Source of the DNA: CAYWGR01 sp964458015
GTDB taxonomy: Bacteria; Planctomycetota; Planctomycetia; Pirellulales; Thermoguttaceae
DNA length: 15,306 nt
Reading direction: 5' to 3'
NCBI GenBank assembly: GCA_964458015.1
Contig: CAYWGR010000141.1
Coordinates: 1-15,306, forward strand
Of the stretch, positions 1 through 6,630 are shown in pieces. The position numbers were made by a program, and so were the translations under genes. The notes under the pieces are model-generated. The model saw nothing but the letters and a program-made list of their open reading frames with translations, did no database searches and was not told the DNA's origin. Within the stretch, counting starts at the first letter, position 1. Every line of letters begins with the position of its first letter.

Positions 1-51
1 TACAACCCGCCCTACTATGCGCAGCTCATCGAGTCCTATGGTTTTCGCAAA
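1..51 (+). other. Possible fragment of a GNAT-like gene at the window edge
   Basis: Read in frame 1, the first 51 bases encode YNPPYYAQLIESYGFRK. This resembles the NPPYY-x-x-LIE-x-x-G-[FL]-x-K motif that I know from a GNAT-related acetyltransferase family. After about base 54 the plus-strand reading no longer resembles that family, and the minus strand carries a convincing secreted-protein gene. The piece is too short to be sure. It may be the end of another contig joined here, or chance. Confidence 0.3.
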
Positions 52-312
52 ACCCTCAATGGCATAGTTCTTCGCCAGGAGAAGCAATACGAACCGCTGA
101 GTGGGTTCGTCGCCAACTTTCTCGGCAAACGCCAGGAATTCTTTGGCCAGCTTGGCCTTCTCACCCGTAGCCTTGGCCCGGCTGATATCGTTAGCGAAGA
201 TTTCCCGCACTTCCTTCTCGGCCTTGGCTACTGCGGCCACATCCGGCCACGGCTCCCGGAGATCGGCGGCAACGGAAGAAAGAACAAATCCAAGAAGAAG
301 AATAGACGACAT
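1..312 (-). CDS. Secreted protein of unknown function, N-terminal part (cut by window edge)
   Basis: The ATG at 312 opens a frame that runs to the window edge (104 codons). The N-terminus MSSILLLGFVLSSVAA looks like a short signal peptide. The mature part begins DLREPWPDVAAVAKAEKEV and continues as an amphipathic helical region rich in Ala, Lys and Glu. It resembles the helical N-terminal domain that many planctomycete secreted proteins carry before other modules. A GAGGG sequence lies about 6 nt before the ATG. The start is 32 nt beyond the stop of the isochorismatase-like gene on the same strand, so the two could be co-transcribed. The function is unknown. The last ~17 codons towards position 1 may not belong to this gene, because the opposite strand there looks like a piece of another family. 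Confidence 0.6.
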   Translation of the reverse strand, partial: MSSILLLGFVLSSVAADLREPWPDVAAVAKAEKEVREIFANDISRAKATGEKAKLAKEFLAFAEKVGDEPTQRFVLLLLAKNYAIEGFAKTIGLDELRIVGRVV

Positions 313-344
313 GACAGCCCTCGTTTTTAATCTCCTCCAACTAC

Positions 345-938
345 TTACGGCCCTTGCTCTTTGGCCAAGCGGCTGATTTGCTTGAACTCGGGCGAACGGG
401 CGGCCGCACACCACTCGAATAGCGCAGCCTCGGTCGTCGTCAATGTCGCTCCACACGAATCCATCCGCTCCAGGGCAATGCTATGATCCAGCTCGAAACG
501 AGAGCCGACGGCATCGGCAGCCACATAGACGCGCCAGCCGGCGGCCAGAAGATCCATCACGGTTTGTGCAATGCAAACGTGCGTTTCGATGCCGCAAATA
601 AGAATCTTGTGAACGCCGCGATCGCGAAGTCCTTCGAACAACCCAGGACAACCGCCGCAGCTAAACGAGGTCTTCGACGGCACCGGGCCCAACCGCTCGG
701 CCAGCACGGGAACCGTGGGGCCAAGCCCTTCGGGATATTGCTCGGTGNNNNNNNNNNTGGCCACAACCGGCAAGCCGAGCAGTTTGGCCCCATCGACCAG
801 ACGCCGGACGTTCCACACTACCCGAGCCCCGCCGGCAATCGCGCCGACGAGCTTCTCTTGAACATCGATGACCAAAAGAGCCGTGTCGCCGCGTGCCATC
901 AACTCAACGCTTCGCGGTAGAATGTTGTTTTCATCCAT
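345..938 (-). CDS. Isochorismatase-family cysteine hydrolase
   Basis: A cytosolic hydrolase of the isochorismatase/nicotinamidase fold, 197 residues as assembled. The usual catalytic triad is visible: Asp25 in LLVIDVQ, Lys89 in PSKTSF, and Cys122 in GIETHVCIAQT, preceded by the family's cis-peptide region. The TEQYPEGLGPTV stretch is also typical. The substrate cannot be read from the sequence; relatives cleave amides or vinyl ethers in small molecules. Ten N at 748-757 introduce four unknown residues (61-64) between VVA and TEQYP. In the family these segments normally adjoin, so the real protein is probably about four residues shorter. The ATG at 938 has only a weak AGGG directly upstream. 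A secreted-protein gene follows 32 nt downstream. Confidence 0.85.
   Translation of the reverse strand: MDENNILPRSVELMARGDTALLVIDVQEKLVGAIAGGARVVWNVRRLVDGAKLLGLPVVAXXXXTEQYPEGLGPTVPVLAERLGPVPSKTSFSCGGCPGLFEGLRDRGVHKILICGIETHVCIAQTVMDLLAAGWRVYVAADAVGSRFELDHSIALERMDSCGATLTTTEAALFEWCAAARSPEFKQISRLAKEQGP
748..757. other. Assembly gap (10 N)
   Basis: Ten undetermined bases lie inside the isochorismatase-like gene. The left flank ends CTCGGTG and the right flank begins TGGCCAC. Merging the shared TG gives CTCGGTGGCCAC, which reads on the minus strand as V-V-A-T-E-Q, exactly the usual family sequence. The N run is therefore probably a fixed-length scaffolding placeholder rather than missing sequence. 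Confidence 0.9.
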
Positions 939-1017
939 GCCCTACAGCATACCCCGATTGTTGCGGCATTGGTAGTAGGGCCGACGTCGGCTTGATCGAT
1001 CCAAAATGGCAACGAAA

Positions 1018-1047
1018 ATGCCCCACGACCACGGGATCGTGGGGCAT
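1018..1047 (-). terminator. Rho-independent terminator of the SHD1 repeat-protein gene
   Basis: A perfect 11-bp inverted repeat (ATGCCCCACGA at 1018-1028 and TCGTGGGGCAT at 1037-1047) encloses an 8-nt loop. On the minus strand it is followed by TTTCGTT, a short imperfect U-tract. It sits about 38 nt past the stop of the gene ending at 1085. Confidence 0.7.
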
Positions 1048-1084
1048 TGGATCAATCTGATATTACGGTCATCTCAACCGGCTG

Positions 1085-2398
1085 TTAGTTCGCAGCCAAG
1101 GCGCCAACCCGGCGAACGAGTTGCTGATCGGCAACGCATAGATTGCTGATCGTGATGCGGACATATCGGCCGTCGGCCTTCTGAAGCCGAACTGTATTGT
1201 CAACGATGCTGACAAAACGAGCCTCGATCTGGTACTTGCCGCTGGCGTCGGTCCACAAATGCAGGCCGCGCGGATTTACCATACCGAACGGATCGTCCTC
1301 TTTCGAATCCTTCTTCTCTTCAGCCTTCTTCTCTTCGGCCTTCGGGGCTTCCGGAGCCTTTTCTTCAGCCTTGGGCTCTTCAGCCTTCTTCTCTTCGGCC
1401 TTCGGGGCTTCCGGAGCCTTTTCTTCAGCCTTGGGCTCTTCAGTCTTCTTCTCTTCGGCCTTCGGTGCCTCGGGGGCCTTCTCTTCAGCCTTGGGCTCTT
1501 CGACCTTCTTCTCTTCAGCCTTCGGAGCTTCCGGAGCCTTTTCTTCAGGCTTCGCTTCCGGCTTCTTCTCTTCGGTCTTCGGAGCTTCAGGGGCCTTTTC
1601 TTCGACCTTAGGCTCTTCGGCCTTCTTCTCTTCGGCCTTCGGCGCTTCCGGGGCCTTCTCTTCAGGCTTCGCGGCAGGAGCAGCCTCGGCAGGCTTCTCT
1701 TCCGCCTTCTTCTCCTCAGCCTTCGGAGCCTCAGGAGCCTTCTCTTCAGGCTTCGCTTCCGGCTTCTTCGCTTCGGCCTGGGGAGCTTCAGGAGCCTTTT
1801 CTTCAGGGTTCGCGGCAGGGGCTGCCTCGGCGGGCTTCGCTTCCGGGGCATTATCTTCCGCCTTCGGAGCCTCAGGAGTCTTCTCTTCAGGCTTCGCGAC
1901 AGGAGCAGTGGCGGGAGCCTCCGCAGGCTTCACTTCCGGGGCCTTTTCTTCAGGCTTTGCGGCCGGCGGTGTAGCGGCAGGTTGTTCCACGGGCTTGGCA
2001 GGCTCTGCCGCCGGAGCTGTATAGCCAGGATCGGCAGGCTTGGCAGCAGGGGCTTCCGCGGGTTTCACGGCGGGAGCTTCGGCCGGCTTCTCCGCAGGCG
2101 CGACAGGCGGAACAGCCGCAGGTTGCTCGGCCGGTTTCACCGCCGGTTGCTCAGCAGATGCGGGAGCTGCTACAGGCTTTTCTTCGGCCTTCGCGGCACT
2201 TTCCGGTCCGCATACGACAGGCTCACAAGCAGACGGCGCACCGCAAACCGGCTCGACCGTGCAGCATCGTGCAATGCAGCAACGTCGGGCCGAAAAACGG
2301 CTGAATTGGTTGTCGAGGAACTTGCACGCCCAAGCCGAGTCGGCCAGCAGCAGTACCGCGACCAATGTTGCCAAGATAACGCCCAATTGCTTACGCAT
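1085..2398 (-). CDS. Secreted Ala/Pro/Lys/Glu repeat protein with C-terminal SHD1-like domain
   Basis: I start this gene at the ATG at 2398, which has GGAGGG 8 nt upstream, rather than at the longer in-frame ATG at 2422. The product is 437 residues. Residues 1-24 form a signal peptide ending in SAWA. A Cys-rich stretch follows (CC-x3-CC, VCG, ACE, VVCG). Next come about 300 residues of low-complexity repeats: first Ala-Pro-Lys rich, then highly charged units of about 20 residues such as EEKKAEEPKAEEKAPEAPKA. The last ~65 residues (LHLWTDASGKYQIEARFVSI, then VRLQKADGRYVRITISNL and a final DQQLV) match the SHD1 (SLA1 homology domain 1) pattern found in planctomycete secreted proteins. The repeats probably form an extended spacer holding the domain away from a Cys-cross-linked N-terminus (inference). 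The role is unknown. It has its own promoter and terminator. Confidence 0.8.
   Translation of the reverse strand: MRKQLGVILATLVAVLLLADSAWACKFLDNQFSRFSARRCCIARCCTVEPVCGAPSACEPVVCGPESAAKAEEKPVAAPASAEQPAVKPAEQPAAVPPVAPAEKPAEAPAVKPAEAPAAKPADPGYTAPAAEPAKPVEQPAATPPAAKPEEKAPEVKPAEAPATAPVAKPEEKTPEAPKAEDNAPEAKPAEAAPAANPEEKAPEAPQAEAKKPEAKPEEKAPEAPKAEEKKAEEKPAEAAPAAKPEEKAPEAPKAEEKKAEEPKVEEKAPEAPKTEEKKPEAKPEEKAPEAPKAEEKKVEEPKAEEKAPEAPKAEEKKTEEPKAEEKAPEAPKAEEKKAEEPKAEEKAPEAPKAEEKKAEEKKDSKEDDPFGMVNPRGLHLWTDASGKYQIEARFVSIVDNTVRLQKADGRYVRITISNLCVADQQLVRRVGALAAN
1311..1680. repeat. Tandem 60-bp minisatellite inside the SHD1 repeat-protein gene
   Basis: The 60-bp blocks at 1321-1380 and 1381-1440 are identical. 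The blocks at 1441-1500 and 1501-1560 are diverged copies, and further degenerate copies follow to about 1860. Each unit encodes 20 charged residues on the minus strand. The identical pair points to recent unit duplication. The copy number could also be wrong in a short-read assembly. Confidence 0.9.
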
Positions 2399-2406
2399 CA
2401 CACATG

Positions 2407-2412
2407 CCCTCC
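2407..2412 (-). promoter_or_regulatory. Ribosome binding site deciding the start at 2398
   Basis: The minus strand reads GGAGGG followed by 8 nt and then ATG at 2398. This favours the inner ATG over the one at 2422 and gives a clean signal peptide. It matches the intact anti-SD tail of the 16S gene in this window. Confidence 0.75.
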
Positions 2413-2459
2413 AATGTTCCAAGATGTAAAAATGCGTGAAAAATCGCTACCGGCTGTTT

Positions 2460-2488
2460 ATATTACCCAAACAACCAGGCTATTGCAA
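2460..2488 (-). promoter_or_regulatory. Sigma70-type promoter for the SHD1 repeat-protein gene
   Basis: The minus strand has TTGCAA (2483-2488), a 17-nt spacer and TAATAT (2460-2465). Transcription would start near 2453, giving a leader of about 55 nt before the ATG at 2398. The hslV gene lies divergently on the other side. I see no equally good promoter for hslV. Confidence 0.55.
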
Positions 2489-2656
2489 TCATTTTAGGGA
2501 CATTTCTCACCGATTGCCCTTTTTCACCGAAAAACCAACATGCCACTTTCGGGTGGATCGCATTTCCATGCCGCTCCTCTAGTGCAATTGACCGATTTCC
2601 GCCATATTGGTTTCTGTTTTCAGATCCTTTTCCGGAAATCTCACGGGTAGCATTCG

Positions 2657-3199
2657 ATGAAATCCCATTCGACAACGATATTAACGGTTCGGCGTGGAAA
2701 TGTCGTGGCCATGGGCGGCGACGGCCAAGTAACCGTCAACAACACGATCATGAAGGCCGACGTCAACAAAATCCGCCGGCTGATGGATGGCCGCGTGATG
2801 ACGGGTTTCGCCGGCTCGACGGCCGACGCCTTCGCGCTTCTGGAACGCTTCGAGGCGAAGCTGAAGGATTATCCGTCGAATGTTCCCCGGGCGGCAACCG
2901 AGTTGGCCAAGGAATGGCGAACCGACCGGGCCTTGCGTCGGTTGGAAGCGATGCTTCTGGTCGTGGACGTCCGGCACACGCTTTTATTGACCGGCAACGG
3001 CGACGTCGTGCAGCCGAGCGACGGCGTGATGGGCATCGGCTCGGGCGGCAACTACGCCGTGGCCGCCGCCCGCGCATTGTTGGCCCACAGCGATCTCTCG
3101 GCCGTTGAGATCGTTCGCGCCGCCATGAAAATCGCGTCCGACATCGACGTATACACGAATGACAATATTGTGGTGGAGGAAATGAATTGCGAGGCGTAA
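2657..3199 (+). CDS. hslV: ATP-dependent protease peptidase subunit HslV (ClpQ)
   Basis: The N-terminal-threonine peptidase of the HslVU proteasome-like protease, a cytosolic double-ring chamber fed by HslU. The 180-residue length is normal. Mature Thr1 is Thr6 of the ORF (MKSHS before TTILTVRRG), which requires removal of five residues as in relatives with a short propeptide. Counted from Thr1, the conserved Asp17 (MGGDGQV) and Lys33 are present. VMTGFAGSTADAF, AKEWRTDRALRRLEAML and IGSGGNYA are hallmark segments. The RBS before the ATG is weak. The C-terminus NIVVEEMNCEA with TAA is one of two copies of this segment. The other copy, just before hslU, would end NCET with TGA, which suggests that the present stop was made by the cassette insertion described separately. 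Confidence 0.97.
   Translation: MKSHSTTILTVRRGNVVAMGGDGQVTVNNTIMKADVNKIRRLMDGRVMTGFAGSTADAFALLERFEAKLKDYPSNVPRAATELAKEWRTDRALRRLEAMLLVVDVRHTLLLTGNGDVVQPSDGVMGIGSGGNYAVAAARALLAHSDLSAVEIVRAAMKIASDIDVYTNDNIVVEEMNCEA
3164..3195 (+). repeat. Direct repeat copy 1 (hslV 3' end)
   Basis: 32 bp that pair with 3859-3890 at 29 of 32 positions, including 27 bp with a single mismatch. This copy encodes the real HslV C-terminus. The two copies flank the toxin-antitoxin cassette with a 695-bp offset. Confidence 0.9.
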
Positions 3200-3291
3200 G
3201 ACGTCATAAATTCCAAACCAAACGTAGCACTCCTTGAAAAAAAAGGGCTGATCGCAATCACCGTTGGCACTCGCTACGGTTTTTTGCAAAA

Positions 3292-3300
3292 TGGTATAAT
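3292..3300 (+). promoter_or_regulatory. Extended -10 promoter for the toxin-antitoxin cassette
   Basis: TGG followed by a perfect TATAAT (3295-3300) forms an extended -10 element. No good -35 lies 17 nt upstream; TTGGCA at 3264 is too far away. The start would be near 3307, about 39 nt before the antitoxin ATG. The cassette therefore appears to carry its own promoter inside the hsl operon. Confidence 0.55.
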
Positions 3301-3345
3301 GAATTATGTTGCTGGAATTTCAAATGCTTTGGGAGAACCTTGGCC

Positions 3346-3564
3346 ATGAGCCTTTCCTTGCCGCTTAACGAGATGACCGTTGCGGAAAAACTCGAAGCCA
3401 TCGAGATTCTTTGGGAGGATCTGGCTCGCAACGCGGAAGATATTCCCACGCCCGCATGGCACGAAGACGTTTTGGCGGAGAGAGAGCGATTGATCAAAGA
3501 AGGAAAAGCCAAATTTCTTTCCTGGGACGAGTTCCGCCAAAGCATTGATGAGGAAACTCGATGA
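3346..3564 (+). CDS. Antitoxin, addiction-module component family
   Basis: A small 72-residue protein of the putative addiction-module component type (Unstab_antitox, PF09720). Diagnostic features are the start MSLSLPLNEMTVAEKLEAIE, then LWEDLAR, the PTPAWHEDVLAERERL segment and a Trp-containing C-terminus (LSWDEFRQSIDE). I choose the ATG at 3346 (GGGAG about 10 nt upstream). A TTG at 3340 would add two residues but lies only 4 nt from the same GGGAG. Its stop overlaps the toxin start as ATGA (3561-3564), the usual translational coupling of such pairs. It should bind and neutralise the RelE/ParE-like product of the next gene and probably represses the cassette promoter (family knowledge, not seen). 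Confidence 0.88.
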   Translation: MSLSLPLNEMTVAEKLEAIEILWEDLARNAEDIPTPAWHEDVLAERERLIKEGKAKFLSWDEFRQSIDEETR

Positions 3565-3860
3565 GGATTACGATTCTTGATCGGGCCAAGCAAGATTTCC
3601 TCGATGGATTTCGGTTCTATGAAAAACAGTCGGAAGGCGCCGGCCGCTACTTTCGTGATTCCCTGATGGCCGACATCCAATCGTTGCTTAACTATGCGGG
3701 AGTTCATGCCAAGCAATTCGGCTGTTATCGAATGATCGCCCGGCGATTTCCCTATGCGATCTACTACCAATTGGAAAACGACACTATCCGGATCCATGCG
3801 ATTCTTGACTGTCGACGCAACCCGGCATGGATCCGCAAGCGACTAAAAAGAGAACAATAA
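3561..3860 (+). CDS. RelE/ParE-superfamily toxin
   Basis: A 99-residue basic protein that starts MRITILDRAKQDFLDGFRFY, has the family helix-helix (YEKQSEGAGRYFRDSLMADI) and then the RRFPYAIYYQLENDTIRIHA beta-sheet core. It ends in the usual ILDCRRNPAWIRKR tail. Members either cut mRNA on the ribosome or inhibit gyrase; the sequence does not tell which. It is translationally coupled to the antitoxin by the ATGA overlap. Its stop ends at 3860, right at the edge of the second direct repeat (3859-3890), so the pair fills the inserted segment almost completely. Confidence 0.9.
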   Translation: MRITILDRAKQDFLDGFRFYEKQSEGAGRYFRDSLMADIQSLLNYAGVHAKQFGCYRMIARRFPYAIYYQLENDTIRIHAILDCRRNPAWIRKRLKREQ

Positions 3861-3890
3861 CATTGTGGTGGAGGAAATAAATTGCGAGAC
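3859..3890 (+). repeat. Direct repeat copy 2 (hslU translation-start region)
   Basis: This matches 3164-3195 at 29 of 32 positions. In the hslV frame this copy still reads N-I-V-V-E-E-I-N-C-E-T and then TGA at 3892-3894, a relic hslV C-terminus overlapping the hslU start. It also supplies the hslU RBS: GGAGG at 3870-3874, 7 nt before TTG at 3882. Confidence 0.9.
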
Positions 3891-5219
3891 CTGACCCCTC
3901 GACAGATCGTAGAAGAGCTGGATCGGCATATTGTAGGCCAAGATGCGGCGAAGCGGGCCGTGGCCGTTGCGATTCGCAACCGCTGGCGACGCCAACAGCT
4001 TGAAGGCGATATTCGCCAGGAAGTTGCGCCGAAGAACATCATGATGATCGGTCCGACGGGCGTCGGCAAAACCGAAATCGCCCGGCGACTGGCCAAACTG
4101 ACCGGCGCGCCGTTCATCAAGGTCGAGGCCACGAAATACACCGAGGTGGGCTACTACGGCCGCGACGTGGAAAGCATGATCCGCGAGTTGGTCGAAAACG
4201 CCATCGGCCTGGTGCGCGAATCGGAACGCGACAAGGTGCAGGACGAAGCCAAGCGGCGCGTCGAGGAGCGGCTGCTCGACCTCTTGGCCCCCACCCCGCC
4301 CGCCTTCGATGCGATGCCCGATAGCCCCAACTCGCCCGACCGTTATGAGCGAACACGCGAAAAAATGCGGGCGATGCTGGCCTCGGGCGAGATGGACAAC
4401 CGCCGCGTCGAACTTCAGATGGAGCAGAAGGCCGTGCCGATGATGCTGACCGGCATCGGCGTCGAGCAGATGGATATCGACATCCAAGGCATGTTCGAGA
4501 AAATTTTGCCGAAAAACGCGGTGCGGCGTGAAATGACCGTTTCGCAGGCCCGTTCCGTGCTTTTCGAGCAGGAATGCGACGCCTTGATCAACTCGGAGAA
4601 AGTCAACGGCGCGGCCATCGAGTTGGCCGAGAACACAGGCATCATTTTTGTCGATGAAATCGATAAAGTGGTCGCCAGCGAGCAGACGCACGGGGCCGAT
4701 GTCTCGCGCCAGGGCGTGCAACGCGATCTGTTGCCGATCGTCGAGGGCACGACCGTGCAGACGCGCTACGGCTATGTGCGAACCGATCATATTTTGTTCA
4801 TCGCCGCCGGTGCGTTTCATCGGGCCAAGCCGAGCGACTTGATGCCCGAGCTACAGGGACGTTTTCCGATTCGCGTTGAATTGCAGGCGCTGAGCAAGGA
4901 AGATTTCGTGAGGATTTTGACCGAGCCGAAAGGTTCGCTCACGAAACAATACGAGGCCCTGCTGAAGACCGAGGGCGTGGAGCTTATTTTCGAGAACGAC
5001 GCCGTCGATTCATTGGCCGATTTCGCCCATCGGGTGAATCAGACCACGCAAAACATCGGCGCCCGGCGTTTGTACACGATCATGGAGCGGCTGCTCGAGG
5101 AGTTAAGCTTCGAAGCGCCCGACATGCACACCGGTCGCGTAAAGATCAATGCGGCCTATGTGAACGATCGCTTGGCCGAGTTGACCCAGGATGAGGATTT
5201 GAGCAAGTTCATCCTTTGA
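3882..5219 (+). CDS. hslU: HslVU ATPase subunit HslU (ClpY)
   Basis: The AAA+ unfoldase that recognises, unfolds and threads substrates into HslV. Its 445 residues are full length. The start is TTG (3882) with GGAGG 7 nt upstream, giving the standard N-terminus MRDLTPRQIVEELDRHIVGQ. Walker A is GPTGVGKT (57-64), the pore loop is GYYG (90-93, where E. coli has GYVG), and Walker B is IIFVDEID (Asp258-Glu259). The I-domain lies between them (about 110-240). GARRLYTIMERLLEELSFEA (box VII/sensor 2 area) and the C-terminal tail LSKFIL, which docks into HslV, are all present. The gene would normally directly follow or overlap hslV; here a toxin-antitoxin cassette intervenes, so its expression may come partly from the cassette promoter (inference). 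Confidence 0.97.
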   Translation: MRDLTPRQIVEELDRHIVGQDAAKRAVAVAIRNRWRRQQLEGDIRQEVAPKNIMMIGPTGVGKTEIARRLAKLTGAPFIKVEATKYTEVGYYGRDVESMIRELVENAIGLVRESERDKVQDEAKRRVEERLLDLLAPTPPAFDAMPDSPNSPDRYERTREKMRAMLASGEMDNRRVELQMEQKAVPMMLTGIGVEQMDIDIQGMFEKILPKNAVRREMTVSQARSVLFEQECDALINSEKVNGAAIELAENTGIIFVDEIDKVVASEQTHGADVSRQGVQRDLLPIVEGTTVQTRYGYVRTDHILFIAAGAFHRAKPSDLMPELQGRFPIRVELQALSKEDFVRILTEPKGSLTKQYEALLKTEGVELIFENDAVDSLADFAHRVNQTTQNIGARRLYTIMERLLEELSFEAPDMHTGRVKINAAYVNDRLAELTQDEDLSKFIL

Positions 5220-5252
5220 AAACTTTTTTAACAAGAACATTGCCTTTGAATC

Positions 5253-5279
5253 AAATGGCCTACTCTGATGCGGCCATTT
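5253..5279. terminator. Weak hairpin between convergent hslU and MFS genes
   Basis: An 8-bp inverted repeat, AAATGGCC (5253-5260) and GGCCATTT (5272-5279) with an 11-nt loop, spans the stop codon of the MFS gene. Neither side has a real U-tract, so it is only a candidate bidirectional terminator. Confidence 0.3.
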
Positions 5280-6501
5280 CTTCCGGCGGGCGAAGTTTGA
5301 CGAAATTGCGGTAGAGCAAAAAGTCGTAAAATATCTTCAAACCGCCGGCAAGGTAGAACAACAAGTCGATGGTAGCGGGACTGGCGATGAGAACGCCGGC
5401 AATCGCGGGCGAGATCGCCGCGCCGATGGTCCGGGCGACGCCGGTTACGCCTGCCGCCGCCGAACGTTCTTCGGGCGGTACGACCGCCATGACATACGAT
5501 TGTCGCGTGGGAACGTCCATCTGCGAAATGCTGAATCGCAGGAACAGCACGGAAATCGCCAGCGGCAAGTTGGGCATCAACGGCACAAGGATCAATAGAA
5601 CGTTCGACGGCAGATGGGTGAACACCATCGTGTTGACCAATCCGAAACGAGCGGCCAATTTCGCCGCCGCAAGCGCCGATAGACCAGCTAGGAGATTCGC
5701 GCCGAAGAAAATTCCGCCCAATGCAGCCGGCGACACCCCGAATCGGACGTGAAACCAATAGGCGGTCATGCTTTGAATCACGAATCCGCCGCCAAAGGCA
5801 TCCATCGCAAACAAGGCCGATAATCTCAACACAACTCGTTGCGAATGAGGCAATCCCAGACGATTCGCTTTCGCGGTTGCGGCCGTTGAAACAGGCCGAG
5901 GCACTTCGATGCGAGATGACAGCCGCGTAAAGATTACCAACAACACAACGCCCATCGATGCATAGCCCATGATGCCAACGCGATAGCTGGCGACCAGCGT
6001 CATCGAGGCATGTTGCAAGCTGTCGATCAAAAGACCGCCGGCCAAGGAGCCGGTTGCCGTGGCCAACGAGGCGGCCAACGTGTACCACGCGAAAACACGT
6101 GTGCGGCTGCTGTCGGAAACGATATGCGAGAGCGAGGCCTGCTCGACCGACAGAAACGGCCCCACTTCGTTGCCGCTGGGACTAATCACGCCAATCGTGG
6201 CTGCTATCAGCAGAAGAGTAAAATCGCCGGTTATTGCAAAGACTACCCCGGCGGCGGCCATCAACACGGCCCCGATCATCAAAGTGCGTCGCCGTCCGAA
6301 ACGGTCGGCCCGAGTCGTGAGCCACAAGGAAACAACCGTATCGCCGACCAAGGTTAGCGCCAGCAGCAATCCGATTTGCGGCCCGGTGAGTCCGATGGCC
6401 GTCAGATAGAGCACAAGGATGATGGAAAGAGCGCCGTAGGCAAAAAGCCGCACTGCCCGCGTGCTGAAGAGAACAATGATGTCGCCAAGAGGTTTGCTCA
6501 T
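5260..6501 (-). CDS. MFS transporter of unknown substrate
   Basis: An inner-membrane protein of 413 residues with about 12 hydrophobic segments in two halves, as in the major facilitator superfamily. The loop between segments 2 and 3 (TTRADRFGRRRTLMIG) is an MFS motif A. A long polar central loop (around RIEVPRPVSTAATAKANRLG) divides the halves. The PTRQSYVMAVVPPEERSAA segment in the second half resembles the matching loop of drug- and sugar-type exporters, but the substrate cannot be assigned. The ATG at 6501 has no clear SD upstream. It is convergent with hslU, 40 nt apart, and has no operon partner. Confidence 0.88.
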   Translation of the reverse strand: MSKPLGDIIVLFSTRAVRLFAYGALSIILVLYLTAIGLTGPQIGLLLALTLVGDTVVSLWLTTRADRFGRRRTLMIGAVLMAAAGVVFAITGDFTLLLIAATIGVISPSGNEVGPFLSVEQASLSHIVSDSSRTRVFAWYTLAASLATATGSLAGGLLIDSLQHASMTLVASYRVGIMGYASMGVVLLVIFTRLSSRIEVPRPVSTAATAKANRLGLPHSQRVVLRLSALFAMDAFGGGFVIQSMTAYWFHVRFGVSPAALGGIFFGANLLAGLSALAAAKLAARFGLVNTMVFTHLPSNVLLILVPLMPNLPLAISVLFLRFSISQMDVPTRQSYVMAVVPPEERSAAAGVTGVARTIGAAISPAIAGVLIASPATIDLLFYLAGGLKIFYDFLLYRNFVKLRPPEEMAASE

Positions 6502-6630
6502 GTTTCTGAAAGATCAGTGGCAATTGCTACTTGTCGATGTTCCACCCCATAATGCCGAACTTTTCATTTCTATTAAAAATACGTCATTCACACGGCGACA
6601 AGTAGACTGGTCCGGTCGAATCCTCACAAG
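6502..6630. other. Intergenic stretch between the MFS gene and the 16S terminator
   Basis: I see no gene here; the open frame across it shows no family resemblance. It should hold the MFS promoter on the minus strand, but I found no convincing -35/-10 pair. Confidence 0.5.

Noticed and set aside
1197..2497. Long plus-strand open frames (275 and 412 codons) opposite the SHD1 repeat-protein gene
   Set aside because: They are the reverse reading of a 60-bp repeat with no stop in several frames. They give Ser/Phe/Gly or Leu/Arg/Phe low-complexity sequence, while the minus strand has signal peptide, domain, RBS, promoter and terminator.
2588..2616. hslV promoter with TTGACC as -35
   Set aside because: The hexamer 17 nt downstream is TTTCTG, a poor -10, so I do not call it.
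3164..3890. Insertion sequence or transposon at the hslVU repeat
   Set aside because: No transposase and no terminal inverted repeats are visible; only the toxin-antitoxin pair lies between the direct repeats.
3843..4820. 325-codon minus-strand frame across hslU
   Set aside because: The His/Arg/Asp-rich translation has no family resemblance and lies wholly antisense to the unmistakable HslU sequence.
5228..6088. 286-codon minus-strand frame overlapping the MFS gene
   Set aside because: It is an alternate frame of the same strand with Arg/Gly/His-rich composition; the MFS frame has membrane segments and motif A.
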